Source: Halomarinibacterium sp034670265
GTDB taxonomy: Bacteria > Bacteroidota > Bacteroidia > Flavobacteriales > Flavobacteriaceae
Direction of reading: 5' to 3'
DNA: 64,000 bases
Assembly: GCA_034670265.1 (NCBI GenBank)
Contig: JAXMNU010000004.1
Coordinates: 248,001-312,000 of the forward strand
This document shows, in pieces, positions 1 through 8,999 of this stretch. A model generated the notes under the pieces. That model did no database searches. It saw only the letters and a list, made by a program, of their open reading frames with translations, and was not told the DNA's origin. A program made the translations under genes and the position numbers. Every line of letters begins with the position of its first letter. Position 1 is the first letter of the stretch.

Positions 1-2
1 GT

Positions 3-52
3 GTGGTAAAACTTATCAACAAAGTGGTAAAATGTGGTAAAAAGTGGTAAAA
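3..52 (+). promoter_or_regulatory. MraZ-box array upstream of mraZ
   Basis: The 9-mer GTGGTAAAA occurs at 3-11, 24-32, 34-42 and 44-52. The last three are spaced exactly 10 bp apart, and the first lies 21 bp before the second, so all four face the same side of the helix. MraZ is known to bind short GTG-containing direct repeats with about one helical turn spacing in front of its own gene. The array sits 46-95 bp upstream of the mraZ start and covers the place where the -33 element of a promoter at 59-66 would lie, which fits autorepression. The window begins inside the array, so further copies may lie upstream. Confidence 0.75.
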
Positions 53-58
53 TTCAAT

Positions 59-66
59 TATATTTG
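59..66 (+). promoter_or_regulatory. Probable -10 element of the dcw promoter
   Basis: TATATTTG matches the Bacteroidota -10 consensus TAnnTTTG exactly. It lies 32 bp before the mraZ start and just downstream of the MraZ boxes. No clear -33 TTG is present at the usual distance; that place is occupied by the repeats. Confidence 0.5.
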
Positions 67-97
67 GTTTTAATAAATCAAACTCAAGTTTAAACAC

Positions 98-571
98 ATG
101 CTCAATCTAATTGGGACATACCACTGCAAAGCCGACTCGAAAGGAAGGGTGATGGTGCCAGCCGATTTAAAAAAACAATTGGCTACTGTGGCGCCCTCGG
201 GATTTGTAATTAAACGCGCCGTATTTCAGCCGTGTTTAGAGTTGTATCCTATGGAAGAATGGCAAAAATTGATGCAGAAAGTAAGTGGGTTAAATCGTTT
301 CAATAGAAAAAACAACGATTTCATTCGCCGTTTTACTGCTGGGGTTAGAACTGTAGAAATGGATACTGCTGGCAGGCTTAACATTCCACGAGATTTAATG
401 GATTTTGCCTGTATTGACAAGGAGATTGTAGTGTCTTCAGCCATAAGTATTGTGGAAATTTGGGATAAGAATAAATACGAAAAAGCTATAGATGACGCTG
501 CCAGTGACTTTGCGGATTTAGCCGAAGAAGTCATGGGAGACGTCGACGACAATGTTAATGGAATATCATAA
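98..571 (+). CDS. mraZ: Transcriptional regulator MraZ
   Basis: A 157-residue protein with the two SpoVT-AbrB-like half domains of MraZ, each marked by a D-x-x-G-R-hydrophobic-x-hydrophobic-P motif (residues 13-21 and 89-97). MraZ forms a ring-shaped oligomer that binds repeats in its own promoter and represses the division and cell wall cluster. It is the first gene of the dcw operon here, as usual, and its last 20 bases overlap the start of rsmH. Length is normal for the family. The direct repeats upstream are its likely operator. Confidence 0.95.
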   Translation: MLNLIGTYHCKADSKGRVMVPADLKKQLATVAPSGFVIKRAVFQPCLELYPMEEWQKLMQKVSGLNRFNRKNNDFIRRFTAGVRTVEMDTAGRLNIPRDLMDFACIDKEIVVSSAISIVEIWDKNKYEKAIDDAASDFADLAEEVMGDVDDNVNGIS

Positions 572-1457
572 TCCGGTATTGCTAGTGGAGACAGTAAAGG
601 GTCTCAACATCCAGCCTAATGGTGTATATGTGGATGTAACTTTTGGCGGCGGGGGACATTCTAAAGAGATATTGAAACAATTAGGAAAAAACGGAAAGCT
701 ACTTGCTTTCGATCAAGATAAAGACGCTCTTAAAAATGCTATCGATGATCCACGCTTTACGCTCATCAATCAAAACTTTAGGTTCCTAAAGCGGTATTTA
801 CGGTTTTATGGTCATCCAACAGTTGATGGAATATTGGGAGACTTTGGTGTTTCCTCACATCAGTTTGATGTTCCAGAGCGTGGATTTTCTACAAGATTCG
901 AGGCTGATTTAGATATGCGAATGAATCAGGATAGTCTGCTTTCTGCGTATCAAGTAGTAAATGATTATGATGAAAAAATGCTTCGGAATGTTTTACGTGA
1001 GTACGGCGAATTAAAAACGGCTGCTGGAATGGCGCGATTAATTGTTGAAGGGAGAGCAAAAGAAGCTATAAAATCTAGCGAGCAGCTGAAAGTAGTTTTA
1101 GGAAGGTTTTTGCCCAAGCATAAAGAGAATAAAATTTTAGCACAAGTGTTTCAGGCTATTCGTATTGAAGTGAATCAAGAATTAGAAGTTTTAAAAGAAT
1201 TCCTATTGCAAACTTCTGAAGTGCTTAAACCAGGTGGAAGATTAAGCTTAATATCTTATCACTCTCTTGAAGACAGACTTGTAAAACGTTTTATGCGAAG
1301 CGGGCTTTTTGAAGGAGAGCCAGAAAAAGATGTTTTTGGAAGAGTGGATGTTCCCTTTAAGCCGGTTGGGAAATTCATCATTCCTTCAGAGGAAGAAATA
1401 AGTAAAAACAATAGAGCTCGAAGCGCCAAATTAAGAATTGCTGAAAAATTGAAATGA
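552..1457 (+). CDS. rsmH: 16S rRNA (cytosine(1402)-N(4))-methyltransferase RsmH
   Basis: RsmH (MraW) methylates N4 of C1402 in the P site of 16S rRNA with S-adenosylmethionine. The 301-residue protein shows the SAM-binding stretch VDVTFGGGGHS at residues 27-37, LGDFGVSS further on, and the C-terminal NNRARSAKLR motif of the family. Two start codons are possible: ATG 552 gives MLMEYHNP and has a GGGAGA 11 bases upstream, while ATG 558 gives the MEYHNP start common in relatives. The gene overlaps mraZ at its start and the ftsL-like gene by 4 bases at its end, so it is part of one transcript. Confidence 0.95.
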   Translation: MLMEYHNPVLLVETVKGLNIQPNGVYVDVTFGGGGHSKEILKQLGKNGKLLAFDQDKDALKNAIDDPRFTLINQNFRFLKRYLRFYGHPTVDGILGDFGVSSHQFDVPERGFSTRFEADLDMRMNQDSLLSAYQVVNDYDEKMLRNVLREYGELKTAAGMARLIVEGRAKEAIKSSEQLKVVLGRFLPKHKENKILAQVFQAIRIEVNQELEVLKEFLLQTSEVLKPGGRLSLISYHSLEDRLVKRFMRSGLFEGEPEKDVFGRVDVPFKPVGKFIIPSEEEISKNNRARSAKLRIAEKLK

Positions 1458-1771
1458 AAAAGAACTTTTACAATATCATAAAAGGAAAATTTTTGGTGAG
1501 CGACGATGCTTTCAAAAATTGGAGGTTCATCATTTTTCTTTCGGCATTGGCTTTAATGATGATTGCCAGTTCGCACCAAGCCGATAAAAAAGTGCACCAA
1601 ATTGCTCGATTAAGTAATCAAGTAAAAGAATTAAAAAGTGAGTATGTAGATGTTAGAATGCTATTAATGCAGGCTAAAATGGAAAGTAAAATTATAAAAG
1701 CGATGGAAGGCAGAGAACTTTTTCCTTCTGAAATCCCACCGCAAAAAATCATCATTAAAAAAAGTGAATAG
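1454..1771 (+). CDS. ftsL: FtsL-like cell division protein
   Basis: A 105-residue protein with a short cytoplasmic N-terminus, one membrane segment at about residues 25-42 (FIIFLSALALMMIAS) and a periplasmic coiled-coil-like region after it. Position between rsmH and ftsI, size and topology match the FtsL slot of the dcw cluster; sequence alone is weakly conserved in this family. FtsL would join FtsQ and an FtsB-like protein in the divisome core that activates FtsWI. The ATG overlaps the rsmH stop (ATGA), and the ftsI start follows after 3 bases. Confidence 0.75.
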   Translation: MKKNFYNIIKGKFLVSDDAFKNWRFIIFLSALALMMIASSHQADKKVHQIARLSNQVKELKSEYVDVRMLLMQAKMESKIIKAMEGRELFPSEIPPQKIIIKKSE

Positions 1772-1774
1772 CAC

Positions 1775-3775
1775 GTGCCAGTAGAAGAAAAGAACATATT
1801 AAACCGATTCTACTTTGTCGCCGGAGGTATGTTTATCTTCGGGTTTCTCATCGTGTTTAAGTTGGTGAGTATTCAGTTTATAGAAGGGGATAAATATCGC
1901 GAGCTTGCAGAACACAATACTACTAAAAACTTCACCATTGAAGCCAATAGAGGAAATGTGTATGCCGATGATGGAAGTTTGTTAGCTACTTCAGTTCCAA
2001 AGTACGATATCCGTTTTGATGCTGTAACCGTTTCAAAAGCTGATTTCGACGAAAACCTTGTGCCACTTTCGAAAGAGTTAAGTAGGCTTTTTAAAAAACC
2101 ATCTTCATACTATCAAAATCTTTTCAGAAAGGCGAGAGCAGATAAAAATCGCTATTTGCTAATCGCTCGAGGGCTTGGTTATTCAGATTATGTAAAAGTT
2201 AAAAAAATGCCCTTGTTTAATAAAGGTCCATATCGAGGTGGAATTATTGTCGAGCAAAATACCGTAAGAGAACACCCCATGGGGAAAGTAGGTGAGCGAT
2301 TGGTTGGTAACGAAAAAAATCAAGAAAAAGGAGTGTATGAAGTAGGTTTCGAAGGCGCTTTCGATGAATTCTTAAGAGGAAAAAACGGACGTCGTCTTAA
2401 ACAAAAAATTGCGCAAGGGCAATGGAAGCCAGTTTCTGATGAAAATGAAATTGAGCCCCAAGATGGGTTTGATATTGTTACAACTATCAATGTGAATATC
2501 CAAGATATTGCGCATCATGCACTCTTAAAACAAATGGAGTTTTATGAGGCAGAGCATGGGAGTGTTATTGTGATGGAAGTAAAAACTGGTGAAATTAAAG
2601 CTATCTCTAATTTAGGGAAAACAGAAGTGGGAACGTATTATGAGAAGCTAAATTATGCCGTAGGAGAAAGCCACGAGCCTGGTTCCACATTTAAAGTGAT
2701 GGCTTTTATGGCGGCGTTGGAAGATAAAGTAATTGATACTTCCACTGTTGTTGATACCAAACAAGGTAGTAAAAGATTTTACGGAAGAAACATCACCGAT
2801 TCTAAACACGGTGGTTACGGAAAAATTAGTGCTGCAAAAGCATTGGAGGTCTCTTCAAATATTGGGTTGGCTTCAATTATTGACGATAACTATAGTAAAA
2901 ACCCTAATAAGCTTATTGATAGGTTAAAGGAATGGCGCCTTGATCAAAAGGTAGGCATTCCTATTTCTGGAGAAGGAAAACCCATATTACCAGAGCCTGG
3001 GCATAAATTGTGGAGTAAAAATGCCCTGCCCTCTATGGCGTATGGCTATAACCTTAGAATGACACCTCTGCAAACATTAGCATTTTATAATGCCATTGCT
3101 AATAATGGTGTCATGGTAAAGCCTCGTTTCATTAAAGAAATAAGAAGTATGAATAAAGGCGTGGAAACTTTTGAAGCTGAAGTGGTCAACCCTAAAATAT
3201 GCTCAGATAAAACCTTAGCGGAAATAAAAGATATCCTTAAAAATATAGTAAAAAGGGGAACGGGAAAAAGCTTGTATTCTGAAAATTTTTCCATGGCTGG
3301 AAAAACAGGAACCGCTAGAACCGAATATTGGGTTGAAGGCTGGGAAAAAAATCGAAAATATATTTCATCTTTCGCTGGATACTTCCCAGCAGATAATCCA
3401 AAATATTCTTGCATAGTGGTAATTCATAAACCTAGTACCAAAAAAGGCTATTACGGAGCCGATGTAACGGGCCCTGTTTTCAAAAGAATAGCTCAAAAAA
3501 TATTTACCGATAGTCCTTTAATAGATGAAGTAAATGAAGAAAACCCAAAAGCTCCTTCTGTGTCAAGAGATTTTGAAACCTACTATGCAAAAGTGCAAAA
3601 AGTAGGTTCAAAAGTACCAAATGTTGTAGGAATGACTGGGATGGATGCTATTTCAATTTTAGAAAATCTAGGATTAAAAGTGATTACGCAAGGGAATGGA
3701 ACAGTAAAAGAACAATCGATTCCATCTGGCGAAAAAATACAAAAAGGAAAAAAAATATTATTGAATTTATCGTGA
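1775..3775 (+). CDS. ftsI: Penicillin-binding protein FtsI (PBP3-like transpeptidase) with PASTA domain
   Basis: Septal peptidoglycan transpeptidase of 666 residues. It has an N-terminal membrane anchor (about residues 12-34), a PBP dimerisation region, and the transpeptidase domain with the three catalytic motifs: S304-T-F-K307, S360-S-N362 and K510-T-G-T-A. A single PASTA domain follows at about residues 610-666, which is typical of the flavobacterial enzyme but absent from E. coli FtsI. The chosen start is GTG at 1775. The stop overlaps the murE start by 4 bases. It acts with FtsW, encoded further along the same operon. Confidence 0.95.
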   Translation: MPVEEKNILNRFYFVAGGMFIFGFLIVFKLVSIQFIEGDKYRELAEHNTTKNFTIEANRGNVYADDGSLLATSVPKYDIRFDAVTVSKADFDENLVPLSKELSRLFKKPSSYYQNLFRKARADKNRYLLIARGLGYSDYVKVKKMPLFNKGPYRGGIIVEQNTVREHPMGKVGERLVGNEKNQEKGVYEVGFEGAFDEFLRGKNGRRLKQKIAQGQWKPVSDENEIEPQDGFDIVTTINVNIQDIAHHALLKQMEFYEAEHGSVIVMEVKTGEIKAISNLGKTEVGTYYEKLNYAVGESHEPGSTFKVMAFMAALEDKVIDTSTVVDTKQGSKRFYGRNITDSKHGGYGKISAAKALEVSSNIGLASIIDDNYSKNPNKLIDRLKEWRLDQKVGIPISGEGKPILPEPGHKLWSKNALPSMAYGYNLRMTPLQTLAFYNAIANNGVMVKPRFIKEIRSMNKGVETFEAEVVNPKICSDKTLAEIKDILKNIVKRGTGKSLYSENFSMAGKTGTARTEYWVEGWEKNRKYISSFAGYFPADNPKYSCIVVIHKPSTKKGYYGADVTGPVFKRIAQKIFTDSPLIDEVNEENPKAPSVSRDFETYYAKVQKVGSKVPNVVGMTGMDAISILENLGLKVITQGNGTVKEQSIPSGEKIQKGKKILLNLS

Positions 3776-5235
3776 TTTTGCTTAAAGACATATTGTATAA
3801 AGTTACCCTCGAGAAAGTTGTGGGCAACACTTCTGTGGCCATCACAAATATAGAATTCGATTCTCGTAAAGTAGGCCTCAATGATGTTTTTGTAGCAATA
3901 AAAGGAACACTTTCAAACGGTCATGACTTTATTAAAATAGCTTCAGAAAAAGGAGCTATTGCTATAATCTGTGAAACGCTTCCCGAAATCATTATTAATG
4001 GGATCACATACGTTCAGGTAAAAGACTCTCAACAAGCACTTGCCTTTATGGCTGCTAATTTTTATGAAAATCCTTCCGAAAATTTAAAACTGGTGGGTGT
4101 TACAGGGACAAACGGAAAAACAACCATTTCAACCTTGCTTTTTCAGCTTTTCAAAAAAGCAGGATTTGAAACCGGCTTACTTTCAACTGTAAATATTAAA
4201 GTGGGGGATAAAACCTATCCTGCTACACATACTACGCCAGATTCACTTACCATTAATAAATATTTACGTGAAATGGTCGATGCAGGTGTGGAATATTGTT
4301 TTATGGAGGTGAGCTCTCATGGGATTCACCAAAAACGTACGGAAGCTTTACAATTTGCAGGTGGAATTTTCACCAATCTTTCACACGATCATTTGGATTA
4401 TCACAAAGATTTTAAAGAGTATCGTGATGTAAAAAAATCCTTTTTTGATGCTTTGCCAAAATCGGCTTTCGCATTGACAAATGTGGATGATAAAAACGGT
4501 CCAGTTATGCTTCAGAATACTGTAGCTAAGAAATATACGTATGCTTTAAAGACCATGGCAGACTATAAAGCGCAGATTTTAGAGAATCAGTTTACGGGTC
4601 TGTTGCTAAAAATCAATGCCCAAGAGTTGTGGGTAAAACTCATAGGAAACTTTAATGCATACAATCTTTTAGCTATTTATGGAACTGCCGATTTGTTGGG
4701 ACTAGAAACGATGGAAACGCTTCAGTTGATGAGTACTTTAGAAAGTGTAGATGGGCGATTTCAATATGCGGTTTCTTCAAAAAATATAACAGCCATAGTA
4801 GATTATGCACACACTCCCGATGCATTAAAAAATGTATTAGAAACCATTAATTCAATAAGAACGGGAAATGAAGAATTAATCACCGTAGTGGGTTGTGGCG
4901 GAAATCGTGATGCTGAAAAAAGACCAAAAATGGGAAATATCGCCGCTACGCTAAGTACAAAAGTGATTTTTACCAGTGATAACCCAAGAAATGAAAATCC
5001 TGAAACAATTATTGAAGCTATTGAAAAAGGAGTTTCGCCTGCGCATTATAAAAAAACACTTTCCATAACCGACAGAAAACAAGCCATAAAAACAGCCTGT
5101 CAAATGGCGAATGAAGGAGATATTGTGTTGATTGCCGGAAAAGGACACGAAACTTATCAAGAAATAAAGGGGGAGCGATTCGATTTTGATGATTTTAAAA
5201 TAGTAAACCAAATGCTAACCGATTTACATAAATAA
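3772..5235 (+). CDS. murE: UDP-N-acetylmuramoyl-L-alanyl-D-glutamate--2,6-diaminopimelate ligase MurE
   Basis: Adds the third amino acid to the peptidoglycan stem peptide in the cytoplasm. The 487-residue protein carries the Mur-ligase ATP-binding motif GVTGTNGKTT. The motif D403-N404-P405-R406 is the signature of enzymes that use meso-diaminopimelate rather than lysine, so the organism has DAP-type peptidoglycan. The start is GTG at 3772, overlapping the ftsI stop (GTGA); TTG at 3778 is an alternative. Translational coupling with ftsI is likely. Confidence 0.96.
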   Translation: MILLKDILYKVTLEKVVGNTSVAITNIEFDSRKVGLNDVFVAIKGTLSNGHDFIKIASEKGAIAIICETLPEIIINGITYVQVKDSQQALAFMAANFYENPSENLKLVGVTGTNGKTTISTLLFQLFKKAGFETGLLSTVNIKVGDKTYPATHTTPDSLTINKYLREMVDAGVEYCFMEVSSHGIHQKRTEALQFAGGIFTNLSHDHLDYHKDFKEYRDVKKSFFDALPKSAFALTNVDDKNGPVMLQNTVAKKYTYALKTMADYKAQILENQFTGLLLKINAQELWVKLIGNFNAYNLLAIYGTADLLGLETMETLQLMSTLESVDGRFQYAVSSKNITAIVDYAHTPDALKNVLETINSIRTGNEELITVVGCGGNRDAEKRPKMGNIAATLSTKVIFTSDNPRNENPETIIEAIEKGVSPAHYKKTLSITDRKQAIKTACQMANEGDIVLIAGKGHETYQEIKGERFDFDDFKIVNQMLTDLHK

Positions 5236-5236
5236 G

Positions 5237-6469
5237 ATGCTGTACTACTTGTTTGATTTTCTCGATAAAACCTATGATTTGCCAGGTGCTGGACTCTTTC
5301 AGTTCATCACTTTTAGAGCGGCATTAGCAGTGATGCTTTCCCTATTTATCGCTACTATTTATGGTAAAAAAATCATAGTGTTTCTTCAGAAAAAACAAGT
5401 TGGTGAAACCATTAGAAACTTAGGGCTGGAAGGTCAAAATGAAAAAGCTGGAACACCTACTATGGGAGGGATCATCATCATTTTGGCTACGATAATTCCA
5501 GTATTGCTATTTGCCAAACTGGAGAATATTTATGTCATCATGCTGTTGGTCACCACAATTTGGATGGGAACTATTGGTTTTATTGACGATTACATTAAAA
5601 AATTCAAAAAAGACAAAGCGGGATTACCTGGGAAGTTTAAGGTCTTTGGACAAGTAGGCCTTGGAATTATCATAGGAGCTACCATGTATTTTCACGACGA
5701 TATCACCGTGAGAAGAGAAAAGATGGATAAAAACCCAAATCAAACAGAAATTACTCAAAAGGCGGATAAAGATTTTTATGCCGAAGAAAAAACACTATTA
5801 ACAACACTTCCTTTTGTAAAGGACAACGAAATTAATTACGAAAAACTGGTCACTTGGGCAGGAGATGATTATAAAGATTTCGCTTGGCTTGTATTTATAC
5901 CCATTGTCATTTTTATCATTACAGCAGTTTCTAATGGAGCCAACCTCACCGATGGAATCGACGGCCTTGCTGCTGGGACTTCGGCGATAATTGGAGTCAC
6001 ACTTGCCATTTTTGCATGGGTTTCGGGTAACGTTATTTTTTCAGATTATCTCAACATTATGTATATCCCCAATACAGGAGAGTTAACCATTTTTATAATG
6101 GCATTTGTGGGGGCACTCATTGGATTTTTATGGTACAACGCCTATCCCGCACAGGTATTTATGGGAGATACGGGGAGTTTAACGATTGGTGGAATTATCG
6201 CCGTAATTGCCATTGCTATTCGGAAAGAATGGTTAATACCTATTCTCTGTGGAATTTTCTTAATGGAAAACCTATCGGTAGTGATGCAGGTGAGTTGGTT
6301 TAAATACACCAAAAAGAAATACGGAGAAGGGCGAAGAATTTTTAGGATGTCACCCTTACACCACCATTATCAAGTAAAAGGATATCACGAAAGTAAAATT
6401 GTAACGCGGTTTTGGATTGTAAGCATTGTACTTGCCGTAGTAACTATTGTGACGTTGAAAATTAGATAA
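5237..6469 (+). CDS. mraY: Phospho-N-acetylmuramoyl-pentapeptide-transferase MraY
   Basis: Integral membrane enzyme that transfers phospho-MurNAc-pentapeptide to undecaprenyl phosphate to make lipid I. At 410 residues it is longer than the usual 360, because about 55 hydrophilic residues (around residues 155-215) are inserted between two membrane segments; this is my reading of the hydrophobicity pattern. The catalytic aspartate motifs are visible: GFIDDYIKK, NLTDGIDGLAAG and FMGDTGSL, and the HHHYQVKG motif lies near the C-terminus. It begins one base after the murE stop. Confidence 0.95.
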   Translation: MLYYLFDFLDKTYDLPGAGLFQFITFRAALAVMLSLFIATIYGKKIIVFLQKKQVGETIRNLGLEGQNEKAGTPTMGGIIIILATIIPVLLFAKLENIYVIMLLVTTIWMGTIGFIDDYIKKFKKDKAGLPGKFKVFGQVGLGIIIGATMYFHDDITVRREKMDKNPNQTEITQKADKDFYAEEKTLLTTLPFVKDNEINYEKLVTWAGDDYKDFAWLVFIPIVIFIITAVSNGANLTDGIDGLAAGTSAIIGVTLAIFAWVSGNVIFSDYLNIMYIPNTGELTIFIMAFVGALIGFLWYNAYPAQVFMGDTGSLTIGGIIAVIAIAIRKEWLIPILCGIFLMENLSVVMQVSWFKYTKKKYGEGRRIFRMSPLHHHYQVKGYHESKIVTRFWIVSIVLAVVTIVTLKIR

Positions 6470-6471
6470 AG

Positions 6472-7806
6472 GTGGCGAAAAGGTTGGTCATATTAGGAGG
6501 AGGTGAAAGTGGTGTAGGAACGGCCATTTTAGGGAAGAAAAAAGGATTTGAAGTCTTTGTTTCAGACTTCGGAAAAATAAAGGAAACATATAGAAAAGTT
6601 CTTTTACATCATGAGATTGAATGGGAAGACGAAGGTCATTCTGAAGCTAAAATACTTTCAGCAGATGTAGTTATGAAAAGTCCAGGAATTCCGGAAAAAG
6701 CACCTTTAATACAAAAACTAAAGGAAGCTGGCTTGAAGGTAATTTCTGAAATTGAATTTGCTTCAAAATATACCAAGGCAACGATCGTGGGAATAACTGG
6801 GAGTAATGGAAAAACTACTACAGCTAGTTTGACTTATGCATTGCTGAAAGATGAATTAAACGTGGCTTTGGGAGGAAACATTGGGAAGAGTTTTGCCAAA
6901 CAAGTAGCTGAAGACACCTATGAAAATTATGTGCTGGAGTTAAGTAGTTTTCAGTTAGACGGTATTGAAAATTTTAGACCGCACATTGCCGTGTTAACTA
7001 ATATTACGCCAGATCATTTGGATCGATACAACTATGATTTTAATAAGTATATCGCTTCAAAATTCAGGATAGCTATGAACCAAACAAAGGATGACTATTT
7101 CATTTACGATGCAGATGATGAGGTCATTGCAAAATGGCTTTCAGAAAACCCAATTCAATCACAATTATTGCCTTTTTCATTGCATAAAAAATTTGAAGTA
7201 GGCACTTATTTAGAAAACAAAAATATCATTATAAAAACAAAAATAAACTCACATACCATGCCAATTACAAATCTACAATTAACTGGAAATCATAACTTAA
7301 AAAACGCGATGGCGGCCTCTACGGTAGCAACCCTTCTAAGGATACGAAAAGATACCATTCGGCAATCCTTGGAGAGTTTTCAAGGAGTAGAACATCGTTT
7401 GGAGAAAGTCCTTAAAATAAACAATGTGGTGTACATCAACGACTCTAAAGCAACCAATGTAAATGCTACATTTTATGCTTTGGATAGTATGGAATCACCT
7501 ACAGTGTGGATTGTTGGAGGGGTTGACAAAGGCAATGAATATGAAGAGTTACTACCATTGGTAAATGAAAAGGTAAAGGCCATAATTTGTTTGGGAGTTG
7601 ATAATGATAAAATTATCCAAGCCTTTGGGAATGTGGTAGATATTATGGTTGAGACTGGAAGTATGCGTGATGCTGTTCAAGTAGCATATCGTCTTTCAGA
7701 AAAAGGAGATACGGTGTTGCTGTCACCTGCATGTGCGAGTTTTGATTTATTTGAAAATTATGAAGACCGCGGAAGACAATTTAAAGAAGCAGTTAGAAAT
7801 TTATAG
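6472..7806 (+). CDS. murD: UDP-N-acetylmuramoylalanine--D-glutamate ligase MurD
   Basis: Cytoplasmic Mur ligase that adds D-glutamate to UDP-MurNAc-L-alanine. The 444-residue protein begins with a nucleotide-binding GGGESGVG loop and has the ATP-binding P-loop GITGSNGKTTT and the later NDSKATN motif of MurD. GTG at 6472 is the start; the mraY stop lies 2 bases upstream. ftsW follows after 2 bases. Confidence 0.96.
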   Translation: MAKRLVILGGGESGVGTAILGKKKGFEVFVSDFGKIKETYRKVLLHHEIEWEDEGHSEAKILSADVVMKSPGIPEKAPLIQKLKEAGLKVISEIEFASKYTKATIVGITGSNGKTTTASLTYALLKDELNVALGGNIGKSFAKQVAEDTYENYVLELSSFQLDGIENFRPHIAVLTNITPDHLDRYNYDFNKYIASKFRIAMNQTKDDYFIYDADDEVIAKWLSENPIQSQLLPFSLHKKFEVGTYLENKNIIIKTKINSHTMPITNLQLTGNHNLKNAMAASTVATLLRIRKDTIRQSLESFQGVEHRLEKVLKINNVVYINDSKATNVNATFYALDSMESPTVWIVGGVDKGNEYEELLPLVNEKVKAIICLGVDNDKIIQAFGNVVDIMVETGSMRDAVQVAYRLSEKGDTVLLSPACASFDLFENYEDRGRQFKEAVRNL

Positions 7807-7808
7807 TA

Positions 7809-8999
7809 ATGAAAAGCGTATTTCAATATTTACAAGGAGATAAAGCTATTTGGGCTGTAGTGGCGCTTTTGGCATTATTTTCTTTTTTACCTGTGTATAG
7901 CGCGAGTAGCAATTTGGCCTATTTATACGGGAATGGAAATACGATTCAGTTTTTATTAAAGCATTTTGCGCATTTGCTTTTAGGCTTTGCCATTTTGTAT
8001 GGCGTACATAAAATTCCCTATCATTATTTTAGAGGACTTTCTATTATTGCTTTACCTATTGTTATTATTCTTTTGTTAGTGACGCTTGCCCAGGGAACTA
8101 CTATTGAAGGAGCTAATGCGAGTAGATGGATTCGTATTCCTTTTGTTGGGGTTACTTTTCAAACTTCGGCATTGGCAGCCGTTGTGTTAATGACGTATGT
8201 GGCTCGTTATTTATCTCGAATTAAAGACAAGGAAGTGCGATTTAAAGAAACATTGGTGCCCCTTTGGTTGCCAGTATTTGTGATATTGGCACTAATACTT
8301 CCTGCTAACTTTTCAACAACAGCCATTCTTTTTGCTATGGTAGTTGTTTTGGTTTTTATTGGGGGTTACCCACTTAGATACCTTGGAATTATCCTCGGTG
8401 CAGGCTTGTTATTTTTAACACTATTTGTCTTGACAGCTAAAGCCTTTCCGGGTGTTTTTCCAAATCGTGTGGATACTTGGATTAGCAGAGTTGAAAACTT
8501 TGCTGATAAAGAAGATACGGAAGCAGATTACCAAATAGAAAAAGCCAAAATTGCCATTGCTTCTGGTGGTGTAGTGGGTTTAGGTCCAGGTAAAAGTGTT
8601 CAGAAAAACTTTTTACCGCAATCCTCTTCAGATTTCATTTATGCAGTCATTATTGAAGAGTTTGGAATGGTAGGAGGACTAATATTATTGTTTTTATATC
8701 TGTTATTACTATTCAGATTAATCATTGTCATTTATAAAAGTACCTCGCTTTTCGGAAAATTATTAGTCGCAGGAGTAGGATTGCCCATCATATTTCAAGC
8801 ACTTATAAATATGGGTGTTGCGGTCGAATTATTTCCAGTTACAGGACAAACATTACCGCTTATTAGTAGTGGTGGAACTTCTATTTGGATGACCTGCTTA
8901 GCCTTAGGAATGATATTGAGCGTAAGTGCCAAAAGGGAAGTTCAAATTAAAGAACAAGAAGAAGAAAATCCATTAGATATATTAAGTGAAGCCTTATAA
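7809..8999 (+). CDS. ftsW: Septal lipid II polymerase FtsW (SEDS family)
   Basis: A 396-residue SEDS-family membrane protein with about ten hydrophobic segments. It polymerises lipid II into glycan strands at the septum together with FtsI. Family signatures seen include the PLRYLGIILG segment, the loop with KIAIASGGVVGLGPGKS, SDFIYAVIIEEFG, and the C-terminal LPLISSGGTS motif. The end overlaps the murG start by 14 bases. Confidence 0.95.
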   Translation: MKSVFQYLQGDKAIWAVVALLALFSFLPVYSASSNLAYLYGNGNTIQFLLKHFAHLLLGFAILYGVHKIPYHYFRGLSIIALPIVIILLLVTLAQGTTIEGANASRWIRIPFVGVTFQTSALAAVVLMTYVARYLSRIKDKEVRFKETLVPLWLPVFVILALILPANFSTTAILFAMVVVLVFIGGYPLRYLGIILGAGLLFLTLFVLTAKAFPGVFPNRVDTWISRVENFADKEDTEADYQIEKAKIAIASGGVVGLGPGKSVQKNFLPQSSSDFIYAVIIEEFGMVGGLILLFLYLLLLFRLIIVIYKSTSLFGKLLVAGVGLPIIFQALINMGVAVELFPVTGQTLPLISSGGTSIWMTCLALGMILSVSAKREVQIKEQEEENPLDILSEAL

